Source: Rhodopirellula sp. SM50
GTDB taxonomy: Bacteria; Planctomycetota; Planctomycetia; Pirellulales; Pirellulaceae
Length of the DNA stretch: 64,000 bases
Assembly: GCF_002289565.1 (NCBI RefSeq)
Contig: NZ_NTFY01000008.1
Span: 1-64,000 of the forward strand
Reading direction: 5' to 3'
Shown: piece after piece, positions 28,559-36,463 of the stretch
How positions within the stretch are numbered: the stretch's first letter is position 1
How the letters are laid out: the number at the start of each line of letters is the position of its first letter
Notes under the pieces: model-generated
The model's database searches: none
What the model saw: the letters and a program-made list of their open reading frames with translations, nothing else
What the model was told of the DNA's origin: nothing
Translations under genes and position numbers: made by a program

Positions 28559-30049
28559 TCACTCGCCTTCGCCTTGGAGTAACAGTTCGGACTTCAACAA
28601 GAATGCTCCGTCGGTCACGACCTGTTGTCCCGGTGATAATCCTGCGGTGATTTCGATCCAAGCGTCTGAAACGTCTCCCGTGATCACATCGACGCGTTTG
28701 AACGCACCATCGTTTTTGGCGACGAACACGAATTGCTGGTTGTCGTGTTGAATGACCGATTCGGGTTTGACCGATAACACCTGCCGCGCTTGACCGATGG
28801 GAATCGTCACGCGGACAAACATGCCCGGTCGCAACAGACCGTCTCGATTCTCGATTCTCGCCACCAAGGGGACCGAGTTGGTGTCGGGTTGAACTTCGCG
28901 GCCGACGTAGTGAATCGTCGCGCTGAAGGTCTGGTTTTCCAGCGCCGGAACGCGGACCGCGATGATGGTTCCGGGTCGCAGCGACACCGCGGACCAATCG
29001 CTTTCACGAATACTCGCTTCGACGTACAACGAATCGGTGTTGGCCAACACGATCAGCGAGTCGCCACGTGAGACGCGTTCGTTGTCGGCGAACATCCGCG
29101 ATTCAACCGTCCCGTCAAACGGGGCGCGGACTTCCAATCGCGACAACGCTTCTTCGTTGCTCAGATTCGCGGTTCGTTTGTCTTCCTTGTATCCGAGCAG
29201 GGTTTCGAGCGACTGCCATGCCAAATTCAGTTGACGATCGGCCTGCGACAACCCGGCTTCGGCTTGCAGCTTTGCTTGTTCGGCGTCGAACGTTGCCTGA
29301 TCGCGAGCGGTTCGGAACGCCGTCTCGGCCAGTTGTCGCTCGCCTTCGCGTTCACGGGCCGTCCGTCCAGAAACCGATCCGGATTCGACCAAGGGTTGAA
29401 TCTTGGCGATCAACGTGTCGGCCAACTTCATTTTTGAGTAGCTCGATAAGATGGCCTGTCGGTAGCTGCCCAAGGCCTCGTCGGCAAACGCGGCTTCGAT
29501 CACGTCGACGGTTTCACCCCGGTCGAGCATCTCGGAGAGCCGTTGCAGATTTTTGGCCAGTGTCGTTTCACGCGTCAGCACCTGCCGAGCGATCTCACGC
29601 TCTTTCTGGCGTTTCAAAATTTCGGCGCGTGCCTGTCCGATTTCGGGGCTGCGCAAGACGGCGATCAACTGACCGCTGGCGACGGGGTCACCGGGGGTCA
29701 CCAAGATCTCCGACAAGATCCCATCCATCGGGGCTTTCACGTCAACGTGTCGGGTTTGGTCGTAGCGCAATCTGCCCGGAACGGTGTGAACATGTTGAAC
29801 CAATTGATGCTGGGCCGGAATGGTTTGCAGCCGCGCGACTGCCAGCTTCCCCTCGGGCAGGATCACGGTGTCCGGATCCACAGGTTCCTGGACCTCCTCG
29901 GAGGGTGTTTCGATCGCCGCGGGATGGTTGATCTTGTGGATCGCCAGCCAGCCCCCGGCCATGACGACCAAGACCAGCAGTGTGGGAAGCCCCTGCGAGA
30001 GTGTGTGCAAGAGATTCGGCTTGGCGGCGGGGCTCGTTGGATCAGACAT
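28559..30049 (-). CDS. RND efflux periplasmic adaptor (CusB/CzcB-like)
   Basis: A 496-residue membrane-fusion protein. One membrane anchor (about 18-40: LPTLLVLVVMAGGWLAIH) is followed by a lipoyl/biotinyl half-motif (VDVKAPMDGILSEILVTPGDPVASGQLI), a long helical hairpin (about 130-275), the second lipoyl half (LEVRAPFDGTVESRMFADNERVSRGDSL) and a beta-barrel with the typical LRPGMFVRVTIPIG. It links the pump to the TolC channel. The ATG at 30049 (MSDPTSPAAK) is preferred to an in-frame GTG at 30061. No N-terminal metal-binding Met/His cluster is obvious. A near-consensus sigma-54 promoter lies 49 bases upstream. Confidence 0.92.
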   Translation of the reverse strand: MSDPTSPAAKPNLLHTLSQGLPTLLVLVVMAGGWLAIHKINHPAAIETPSEEVQEPVDPDTVILPEGKLAVARLQTIPAQHQLVQHVHTVPGRLRYDQTRHVDVKAPMDGILSEILVTPGDPVASGQLIAVLRSPEIGQARAEILKRQKEREIARQVLTRETTLAKNLQRLSEMLDRGETVDVIEAAFADEALGSYRQAILSSYSKMKLADTLIAKIQPLVESGSVSGRTAREREGERQLAETAFRTARDQATFDAEQAKLQAEAGLSQADRQLNLAWQSLETLLGYKEDKRTANLSNEEALSRLEVRAPFDGTVESRMFADNERVSRGDSLIVLANTDSLYVEASIRESDWSAVSLRPGTIIAVRVPALENQTFSATIHYVGREVQPDTNSVPLVARIENRDGLLRPGMFVRVTIPIGQARQVLSVKPESVIQHDNQQFVFVAKNDGAFKRVDVITGDVSDAWIEITAGLSPGQQVVTDGAFLLKSELLLQGEGE

Positions 30050-30097
30050 CGCGGGGAGCACTCAGAAGGTGGGAATTGGGGTCTTGCCGAAATCCAG

Positions 30098-30115
30098 AAG
30101 CACGCACCGTGCCAG
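30098..30115 (-). promoter_or_regulatory. sigma-54 (-24/-12) promoter of the efflux adaptor-pump operon
   Basis: Read on the minus strand, CTGGCACGGTGCGTGCTT matches the consensus YTGGCACGRNNNTTGCW with one mismatch (GTGC for TTGC). The -24 GG (30113-30112) and -12 GC (30101-30100) are exactly 10 bases apart. Transcription should start near 30088, giving a leader of about 40 bases. Confidence 0.8.
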
Positions 30116-30209
30116 AGTGCGACCGGAGCGAGAAGACAAGGTTTTGAGGCTGTTTTGGTCCCGCTGGAGTGCCCACGGCCGTCCAAAGCACAGAGATTCG
30201 CCACGGCAG

Positions 30210-30226
30210 TGGACAGTTTCTGTCCA
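30210..30226. promoter_or_regulatory. candidate upstream activator site for the NtrC-type regulator
   Basis: TGGACAGTTTCTGTCCA is a perfect inverted repeat with a TTT spacer; one more flanking pair (GTGG/CCAC) extends it. Its centre is 105 bases upstream of the -24 GG of the promoter at 30098. It shares 16 of 17 bases with the site at 22165-22181. Confidence 0.78.
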
Positions 30227-30542
30227 CCGCGACATGCCGTGACGAGCGTTGGCGTTGGTTCGACCACGGCGGGGAAACCTGTTGCCCTCGATAGGACTCA
30301 TTGGACGGATGGCCCCCATACGTCCGGTGCGTCCGATGCGTCCGATTGGATCGTCATTGACCCAGCGAGCAACCGGCATTGGCTACCAACGCATCAGTTG
30401 ATCGCATCGAGCGAGGCGCGGAGTGGAAGCAACCGATGGTTTCGGGTACTCTTGGCCTGGAACCAGGGATCGGACCGGCGATCGGTCGTCGCTCAGGATC
30501 GGCACGTCAGGGATGGGGATCACAGGAGCTTAAGGAGCATTC

Positions 30543-32033
30543 ATGTTCGACGCGGCAGAGCTGGGGCAACGTGTTAGCCAGCGTGAATTCAAGGAACGGG
30601 AGCTCGAGCTGCGGACCAAGCTGCTGACGTTGCAGTATCGCACGAACGAACTCGCACGATTTCCCGTGTTGATCGACTTTGCCGGCGTGGAGGGGGCCGG
30701 CAAGGCCACGGCGATCAACATGCTGAACATGTGGATGGATCCGCGTTGGATCCGGACGATCGGGTACCAGAGGCCGACTCATCTGGAAGCGGCACGCCCG
30801 CGGTTTTGGCGGTACTGGCGCGACATGCCGCCCAAAGGCCGCATCGGTCTGTACCTCAGCGGCCGCTACTCCGAGCCGTTGCTGGGCAGGGTCTACGGCG
30901 AGATCGACGAGCGGGAATTCGACAATCGCCTGTCCGAAATCATTCGTTTCGAAAACGCGATGGTGGACGACGGCGCGCTGATCTTGAAGTTCTGGATGCA
31001 CCTCGGCGCAACCCAGCAGGAAGCGCGTCTGAAGGAACTCGAGGCCGATCCGCTGCTGAGCTACCAGGTCACCCAGGAAGATTGGAACAACCACGAGCAC
31101 TACGACGATTTCATCGCGGCCGCCGAACGGCTGATCACCCGGACCAACCGCGGCGCCGCGTCGTGGCACATTGTCGAAGGGGGCAATGAGAACTACCGGC
31201 ACCTTCGCGTCGGCGAAATCATCGCCGCCGAGCTGGCTCGCCATCTCGACGCGCAAGAGCGGAAAGCGGCCGCCGAGTCGGCTCCGGTGCGGGTCGCCAG
31301 CCCCGACATGCCCAAAGTCGACACGGTCTTCGATGCGCTGGACCTGTCACGCTCGGTGCCGAAGTCGGAGTACAAGAAGAAGATCAAGACCGGTCAGGCT
31401 CGACTCGGTGAACTCGGTCGCAAGGCGCAGTCCAGGGAGCAGTCGACCGTTCTCGTTTTCGAAGGTCCCGACGCCAGTGGCAAAGGCGGCGCGATCCGCC
31501 GCACGGTCTGGAGCCTGGATGCTCGCACCTATCGCGTCTACCAGTTCGCCGCACCCACCGAAGAGGAGCGCGCGCACCACTACCTGTGGCGCTTTTGGCG
31601 TCACCTGCCACGCGCGGGCAATGTTTCGGTGTTCGATCGAAGCTGGTACGGACGGGTGCTCGTCGAACGCGCCGAGGGTTTCGCTACCGAGGACGAATGG
31701 CGGCGCGCCTACAACGAGATCAACGACTTCGAGCACCAGATTGTCGACCACGGCATCTTACTGCTCAAGTTCTGGCTGCACATCGACGAGGACGAACAGC
31801 TGAAACGCTTCAAGAAACGCGAGAAGTCGCTGTACAAGCACTGGAAGCTGACCGACGAGGACTGGCGCAACCGCGAACTGTGGCAAGCCTACAAACAGTA
31901 CGGACAGGACATCATCCAGTACACGAGCACCAAAAAAGCCCCCTGGATACTCGTCGAAGCGAACAACAAGCAATACGCCCGCCTCAAGGTCTTACAGACC
32001 GTGATCGATCACCTGCAGGAAAGGCTCGGCTGA
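30543..32033 (+). CDS. pap: polyphosphate:AMP phosphotransferase (two-domain PPK2 class II)
   Basis: A 496-residue protein made of two PPK2 domains, the usual design and length of Pap. The N-domain (about 1-235) has a degenerate P-loop GVEGAGKATAI. The C-domain (about 265-495) has the intact P-loop GPDASGKGGAIRR and the lid/DRSWYGRVLVER motif expected for activity. It makes ADP from AMP using polyphosphate, in the cytoplasm. A strong Shine-Dalgarno AAGGAG (30532-30537) precedes the ATG by 5 bases, unlike most genes here. Codon choice looks more GC-biased than its neighbours, which could mean transfer from another lineage. It stands alone, divergent from the efflux operon. Confidence 0.93.
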   Translation: MFDAAELGQRVSQREFKERELELRTKLLTLQYRTNELARFPVLIDFAGVEGAGKATAINMLNMWMDPRWIRTIGYQRPTHLEAARPRFWRYWRDMPPKGRIGLYLSGRYSEPLLGRVYGEIDEREFDNRLSEIIRFENAMVDDGALILKFWMHLGATQQEARLKELEADPLLSYQVTQEDWNNHEHYDDFIAAAERLITRTNRGAASWHIVEGGNENYRHLRVGEIIAAELARHLDAQERKAAAESAPVRVASPDMPKVDTVFDALDLSRSVPKSEYKKKIKTGQARLGELGRKAQSREQSTVLVFEGPDASGKGGAIRRTVWSLDARTYRVYQFAAPTEEERAHHYLWRFWRHLPRAGNVSVFDRSWYGRVLVERAEGFATEDEWRRAYNEINDFEHQIVDHGILLLKFWLHIDEDEQLKRFKKREKSLYKHWKLTDEDWRNRELWQAYKQYGQDIIQYTSTKKAPWILVEANNKQYARLKVLQTVIDHLQERLG

Positions 32034-32153
32034 ACAACACGATAAAAACAATGCGAAAAGTACAACGCGAAAAGAAACTCGTGCCCCACAACGATTCTGA
32101 CCCGACTCTGGAAAACGAATCGATGTTCGGATGACAGGATCGCAAGCGAAAGA

Positions 32154-32396
32154 ATGATCACCATCTGCAAGATTGTCGCACTGAGTCTCGCGGTCATTTA
32201 CACGGCAATCGCAGTTGCGATGACTGGACCTGCCGCGATTCGGGGAATGTTGATCTTGCTGGTTCCGCCGCTCGGGCTCATTTGGTTCGTCGACGACTTT
32301 AGCCGACCAAGGCGGCTTCGATCGACAGTCCGGGACCGAAACCGAGCATCACACAGGGCAGGGAATCGTGTTCTTGCAGCAACCGTTGCAGGATGA
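32154..32396 (+). CDS. possible small membrane protein, 3' end overlapping the PKS gene
   Basis: An 80-residue ORF. Residues 1-50 look like a real small membrane protein with two hydrophobic segments (IVALSLAVIYTAIAVAM and GMLILLVPPLGLIWFVD). The last 30 residues are Arg-rich and lie antisense to the 3' end of the PKS gene (98-base overlap). I recall short planctomycete proteins with a similar ..LIWF.. pattern, but cannot confirm that. It may be a truncated gene that reads through into its neighbour. No strong ribosome-binding site is seen. Confidence 0.4.
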   Translation: MITICKIVALSLAVIYTAIAVAMTGPAAIRGMLILLVPPLGLIWFVDDFSRPRRLRSTVRDRNRASHRAGNRVLAATVAG

Positions 32397-33474
32397 ACAG
32401 CACGGTCGGTGAGGACATGTTTCCATACTCGGCCAGAATGCTTTGGGAGACCGAGAGTTCTCCGCGTTGAAATTGCAATGCGTTGCCACAGGCCTGCAAA
32501 ATCTTGGGCCCGCCGGGATGAATCGCCCAGCCGCGGATGTCGCCGATCGTCAGTTGATGCTTTCCGAGCCAATCCCGCAGCCAGGGTTCCAACGTCCGCT
32601 CGATCATCGTCGGCACGCGCGGCGAGAGTGTCATTTCAAAACCGTGGTCTCCGATCCGCCAACGCATCAGATCTTCGCTGTCAGGCAGGATGGTCGATCC
32701 GGTCGCGATCACTTTCGGGCCCCGCGACGACGACGGCGACGCGCTGGCGACCAGCGCGGCGGCTCCATCGGCGAACAGCGCGTTGGAAACCACACGCTCG
32801 GGGTGCCATCCGTATTGTTGATGCAGCGTACACAACTCAACGGCACACATCAGAACTCGCAACTGGGGATTCGATGCCGCGAGCGACTCGGCCACACGAA
32901 GCCCATTCAAGGCGCCGTGACAGCCCATGAAGCCGATGTGCGTGCGGCCAACCGACGGATCGAGACCGCATCGCTTGATGATCGAAACGTCCAGCCCCGG
33001 CGCGTAAAAGCCGGTGCAGGAAATCGTGATCAAGTGATTGATTTCACCGGCGTTGAACGAAGATCGATCCAATGCTTGCAGGACCGATTCGGACCCCAAA
33101 CGCCCGGCGTGACGCTCATACAGCTCCATCCGTTGTGCGGTCGTCGGGCCGCAGTCCTCGGGGCTCGACGCGGGCGCGAAAAACGTTTGCCGCACCGGTT
33201 GTGTTGTTGTGGCGTGCTCGGTTGCCGCCGGAACACGAAGCTCCCCAGCGCCGAAGTCACCGTTTTGCGAGGCGATCGAATCAAACCGTGGTTCGGATGA
33301 TTCCAGGGCAACGCTATGCCGATAACGCACCCCGGATCGCTGGTACAGCACGGACAGCAACCTCGCTTGCTTGGCGTTGTCACAACACAGAGTTTGCGCG
33401 ATCTCCGCGGCGGAGCTCTGGGAAATGCCATGAGCCGGCGTCGCCGTACCGAGGCCGTCAATGATCATGCTCAT
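32299..33474 (-). CDS. type III polyketide synthase (chalcone/stilbene synthase family)
   Basis: A 391-residue enzyme with the complete Cys-His-Asn triad of the family: Cys153 in ITISCTGFYAPG, His319 in WAIHPGGPKIL and Asn352 in EYGNMSSPTVLF. It also has the closing loop GFGPGLSIE near the C-terminus. Such enzymes extend an acyl-CoA with malonyl-CoA to make pyrones, resorcinols or phloroglucinols; the product here is not known. The ATG at 33474 overlaps the stop of the small ORF upstream (ATGA), while an ATG at 33561 lies within that ORF. It is the last gene of a methyltransferase-small ORF-PKS unit, so the polyketide is probably methylated. Confidence 0.93.
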   Translation of the reverse strand: MSMIIDGLGTATPAHGISQSSAAEIAQTLCCDNAKQARLLSVLYQRSGVRYRHSVALESSEPRFDSIASQNGDFGAGELRVPAATEHATTTQPVRQTFFAPASSPEDCGPTTAQRMELYERHAGRLGSESVLQALDRSSFNAGEINHLITISCTGFYAPGLDVSIIKRCGLDPSVGRTHIGFMGCHGALNGLRVAESLAASNPQLRVLMCAVELCTLHQQYGWHPERVVSNALFADGAAALVASASPSSSRGPKVIATGSTILPDSEDLMRWRIGDHGFEMTLSPRVPTMIERTLEPWLRDWLGKHQLTIGDIRGWAIHPGGPKILQACGNALQFQRGELSVSQSILAEYGNMSSPTVLFILQRLLQEHDSLPCVMLGFGPGLSIEAALVG

Positions 33475-33674
33475 GTTTCTATTCCATCCATCGTGCATTG
33501 ATCGGTGACCGACTTCGTCCGACCGTTCGGTTCCAACACCACCGTCCGTTTTACTTGACACGCCGTCTCGCTCCCAGGGGCAAACACTGAATCCCTATCC
33601 GGCGGACGGAGCAAACTGGCAGGCGCGCCAGCCAAATCGTGATCCAGAGGGGCCGTCCACGGCAGCACGCTCAT
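33471..33674 (-). CDS. small ORF coupled by ATGA overlaps on both sides
   Basis: A 67-residue ORF whose ATG overlaps the methyltransferase stop (ATGA, 33671-33674) and whose stop overlaps the PKS start (ATGA, 33471-33474). This double coupling is strong evidence that ribosomes translate it, even though the product (MSVLPWTAPLDHDLAGAP...) resembles nothing I know. It is not hydrophobic. It has two Cys and several Arg/Pro. Possibilities are a small accessory protein or the remnant of an oxidoreductase gene, since planctomycete PKS operons often have an FAD enzyme in this place (from memory). It could be a chance ORF only if both overlaps are accidental. Confidence 0.55.
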   Translation of the reverse strand: MSVLPWTAPLDHDLAGAPASLLRPPDRDSVFAPGSETACQVKRTVVLEPNGRTKSVTDQCTMDGIET

Positions 33675-34561
33675 ACCGATTTCTCCGCGACGATCGCGCC
33701 GTATTGCATCGCACCGCTTCGGTAGGCGTTCAGCAAGGCATCGAAACCGTCAATGAATTCGACTTGTTCACGATCCAGGACACGTGCCAGATGCCGAATG
33801 CCGGTCCGCTGCACGCGTCGTTTGCAAATTTCCCAGGTGCGAGCCACTCGGTCGGTCCAATCGACGTTGTGTCGAATTTCTAATCCGTTTTGGACCATCC
33901 ACTCGGCATAGTCGCTGCGGGTCGCCAGGGAGGGACAGACGAAACGTTCACAAACCTCTTCACATTGCCTTCGGTGCCCCGATTGCGTCGTGTCTTCGCC
34001 TTCAAACCACACGCAAATCGCCAGGCGTCCGCCGGGGCGAAGCCACTCGGCGGCGCGGCGGACGAACCGGGGTTTGTCGAACAGATGCTCGGTGCATTCA
34101 ACCGACCACACGACGTCAAAACTGGCGGGCTGAAAAACCACACTCTCGGCGTCTTCGGCTAAGAACCGTGTCTGGCCGGTGACCCGTTTGAGGCGTGCGG
34201 CGAACGCCGCCCAATTCCGTTGGACCGGGCTGAGCGTGACGCCGGTGACGTCGCATCCGCGTCGTTTGGCAAGCCGAATGGCCGACCCGCCCATCCCGCA
34301 ACCGATATCCGCCACCCGGTCCGCGGACGTGATGTTCGCCAAATCGGCCAGGGTGTCGGTCAAGTGGCATTGCGCTTGGTAAGCCGACGTTTCATCCTGC
34401 GACACGTTTTCGCCCCACAGCCCATGGTGAATGTGTGGGCCCCATAGCAATCGGTAGAACAGCGTGCCGAGTTGGTAGTGGCTGCGAATGGAGTTTTTCT
34501 TGACTCCCTCAACGGCGATCATTGATTTCCTGGCTGAAGCGTGGGTGACACTGCGAAGCAA
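33671..34561 (-). CDS. SAM-dependent methyltransferase of the PKS operon
   Basis: A 296-residue class I methyltransferase. Motif I is VADIGCGMGGSAIRLAKRRG (about 80-99), followed by GVTLSPVQRNWAA and the acidic DVVWSVECTEHLFDKPRFVRRAAEWLRPGGRLAICVWF. This arrangement, with the N-terminal YQLGTLFYRLLWGPHIHHGLW, resembles the tocopherol/sarcosine methyltransferase group. It starts the operon and overlaps the small ORF by ATGA. It likely methylates the polyketide or an intermediate (inference). An internal start MIAVEGVKKNSIRSHYQLG at 34522 is a credible alternative to the ATG at 34561. Confidence 0.88.
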   Translation of the reverse strand: MLRSVTHASARKSMIAVEGVKKNSIRSHYQLGTLFYRLLWGPHIHHGLWGENVSQDETSAYQAQCHLTDTLADLANITSADRVADIGCGMGGSAIRLAKRRGCDVTGVTLSPVQRNWAAFAARLKRVTGQTRFLAEDAESVVFQPASFDVVWSVECTEHLFDKPRFVRRAAEWLRPGGRLAICVWFEGEDTTQSGHRRQCEEVCERFVCPSLATRSDYAEWMVQNGLEIRHNVDWTDRVARTWEICKRRVQRTGIRHLARVLDREQVEFIDGFDALLNAYRSGAMQYGAIVAEKSV

Positions 34562-34874
34562 TTATAGCGGCAGAACGTCTTTCGGACCGATCCTTCGGGT
34601 TTGCACGTCTCATGCCAAAGCCGGGGAGAAGTCGTCGTCTCGGCCCCGGATTGCTCACTCGGCCGGCCACGCTGGACATGATTCGCCGGCGACGTGGAGG
34701 CGACATGGATAGGTTTTTGCACTTGCGGCGAAGCCGCGTTGGTTGCGGGGGAGAGCACGGCGCGGAGATGAAGTTTGCCGTTTCAGTAACGGAAAACAGC
34801 GTGGAACTGGAATTGCGCCAGCCGAGATGCTAGTTTCAGTCCTGTTGAAACTTCTCTAGCGCGCAAAAAGGCGG
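34562..34874. other. divergent intergenic region
   Basis: This 313-base gap lies between the methyltransferase (minus) and the receiver protein (plus). No convincing gene, repeat or hairpin was seen. A short stretch AAACTTCTCTAGCGCGCAAAAAGG just before 34871 may contain the leader of the downstream gene. Confidence 0.45.
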
Positions 34875-35804
34875 GTGACTCGGATGCCGATCATTTTAGT
34901 CGTGGACGATTCGGACGTTGATCGCCTGTTGATGAAAGGGCTGCTCAGTACCGACGTGGATTGGTTAGTGTCCCAAGCCAAGAATGGAGTCGAAGCGGTC
35001 GACATGGTCACCTATGCGTTACCCGACGTCGTCGTGACCGACCTGAACATGCCGGAGATGGACGGTTTGCAACTGGTCTCGCACATGGCGGAATCCTTTC
35101 CCGAAGTGCCGGTGATTCTGGTGACCGGGGAAGACGATTCCGAAATTGCACTCAAAGCGCTGCGACACGGCGCCGCCAGTTTTGTCCCCAAACAGCAGCT
35201 CGCCGAAAGTTTGCTGGAAACCGTCGAACAGGTGTTGGCGGTCCGCGACGCCGATCACTTTGACGAGCGAGTCGTTCAGCTGACCACCAACACACGCTAC
35301 CGATTTGTTCTCGACAACGACCCCACCTTGATCTCTCCCGTCATCGACCGCATCCAGCAAGGGATGATCGCGATGCAACTCTGTTCGGCAACACAGAGAA
35401 TGCACATCGGGATCGCCTTGGAAGAAGCGCTGTTGAATGCGATGCTGCACGGCAACCTCGAAGTGCCGTCAAACAAACTGCGCGAGATTCGCAATCTGCT
35501 GCACGAAGGCAAGACGTCGGCGGTTGTGGAAGAGCGTCGTAGTGAACAGCCTTATGCCGATCGAAAGATCCACGTGGCGGCTGATTTCAATCGCAGCCGA
35601 GCCCAATTGGTGGTCGGTGACGGCGGATCGGGATTTGATGTCGAAAGTGTCTGGCCCCAATCCGCCGAAGACCGGATCAACGAGGAATCCGGTCGCGGTC
35701 TGCTACTGATCCGAACCTTTATGGACGAAGTCTTGTTCAACGAGACAGGAAGCGAGTTGCGGATGACGCTCAAGGAGCTCCGCCCGCAGGCGGCAACGCT
35801 GTGA
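34875..35804 (+). CDS. response regulator fused to an anti-sigma-type HATPase domain
   Basis: A 309-residue protein. The receiver (about 4-125) has DDSD, phospho-Asp in VVVTDLNMPEMDG, Thr in ILVTGED and Lys in FVPKQQ. The C-domain (about 150-305) is an RsbW/SpoIIAB-like HATPase: IALEEALLNAMLHGNLE, VGDGGSGFD and ESGRGLLLIRTFMDEV. Such proteins bind or phosphorylate a partner (anti-anti-sigma factor) under receiver control; no partner is encoded nearby. Starts GTG 34875 and ATG 34884 are both possible. The stop codon TGA is supplied by palindromic element copy 4. Without the insertion the frame would read Gln-Ala-Ser then stop at 35937-35939, so the native end was only slightly altered. Confidence 0.9.
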   Translation: MTRMPIILVVDDSDVDRLLMKGLLSTDVDWLVSQAKNGVEAVDMVTYALPDVVVTDLNMPEMDGLQLVSHMAESFPEVPVILVTGEDDSEIALKALRHGAASFVPKQQLAESLLETVEQVLAVRDADHFDERVVQLTTNTRYRFVLDNDPTLISPVIDRIQQGMIAMQLCSATQRMHIGIALEEALLNAMLHGNLEVPSNKLREIRNLLHEGKTSAVVEERRSEQPYADRKIHVAADFNRSRAQLVVGDGGSGFDVESVWPQSAEDRINEESGRGLLLIRTFMDEVLFNETGSELRMTLKELRPQAATL

Positions 35805-35926
35805 AGCATTTTTTAGCGGAAGGGCGCGAGCCCTCCGGTGTTGTAGCAAAGAAGAAGAACCGGAGGGCTCGCGCCCTGCCGCTAAAACCTCAAGAAACAC
35901 ATGGGAAAAATGCTTCACAGCGTTGC
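35793..35926 (-). repeat. 134-bp palindromic element, copy 4, supplies a stop codon
   Basis: Same orientation as copy 2. The flanking 7-mers GCAGGCG (35786-35792) and CCAGGCG (35927-35933) match at 6 of 7 positions. The first bases (GCAACGCTGTGA) add Ala-Thr-Leu and a stop to the upstream gene. Confidence 0.88.
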
Positions 35927-36231
35927 CCAGGCGAGTTGAGCACGAAACCCAATCGTGCAACGGTCAGAAGATGCGTGGCAGAGGCTTCCAGCCCGTCGAC
36001 ACCGTTGGCCTCCTTCTTAACGTTAGCTTAGCCGCACCCGCCTGCGGGCTTATTGAACAGCGTGGTGCCCTGGCGACCAACCGCGGAGCCCGGTTGACTC
36101 GGCGATACGCTATTAGCGGCTGTTCCGAGGCGCCGAAAATGTTTGGCATGATTGCTGCGACCTTTGGAGATGGCCGCGAGGACCACTTCTTCCCGGTCCA
36201 ATCCCTTGACCATGCTGCTACACGCTTTCCG

Positions 36232-36399
36232 ATGAATACAACAACCAAGACCCACCGTTCGACTGATACGACCAATCAAGACGCACCGCTGAGCAAGAAG
36301 GCACCCTCCAGCCCCTTCCTTTTGGTGGCCCTTTCTTATTTGGGGATCCTGCTTCTGGCAGCGCTCGGTTTCGCCCTGTTGTACTGGATGATTCGTTAA
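36232..36399 (+). CDS. small single-span membrane protein
   Basis: A 55-residue protein: a polar, Thr-rich N-terminus (MNTTTKTHRSTDTTNQD) and a C-terminal hydrophobic helix (SPFLLVALSYLGILLLAALGFALLYWMIR). It would be a tail-anchored membrane protein. The reading frame is open back to 35923, but the upstream part is uncharacteristic and partly repeat-derived. No family is recognised. It ends 64 bases before the deaminase start and may be co-transcribed with it. Confidence 0.55.
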   Translation: MNTTTKTHRSTDTTNQDAPLSKKAPSSPFLLVALSYLGILLLAALGFALLYWMIR

Positions 36400-36463
36400 A
36401 CCGGGCTCGGACAACTTGTTTGGCCTACTCCTTTCCGTTTCCGATCTTTCCAACGTCTGCTCC

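Larger units (their letters stand above)
30062..30542. other. divergent control region between efflux and polyphosphate genes
   Basis: This 481-base region contains no convincing gene. It holds the sigma-54 promoter (30098-30115) and activator site (30210-30226) for the efflux operon, listed separately. Toward the right a tandem-like GTCCGGTGCGTCCGATGCGTCCGA stretch at about 30323-30345 is unexplained. Confidence 0.7.
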
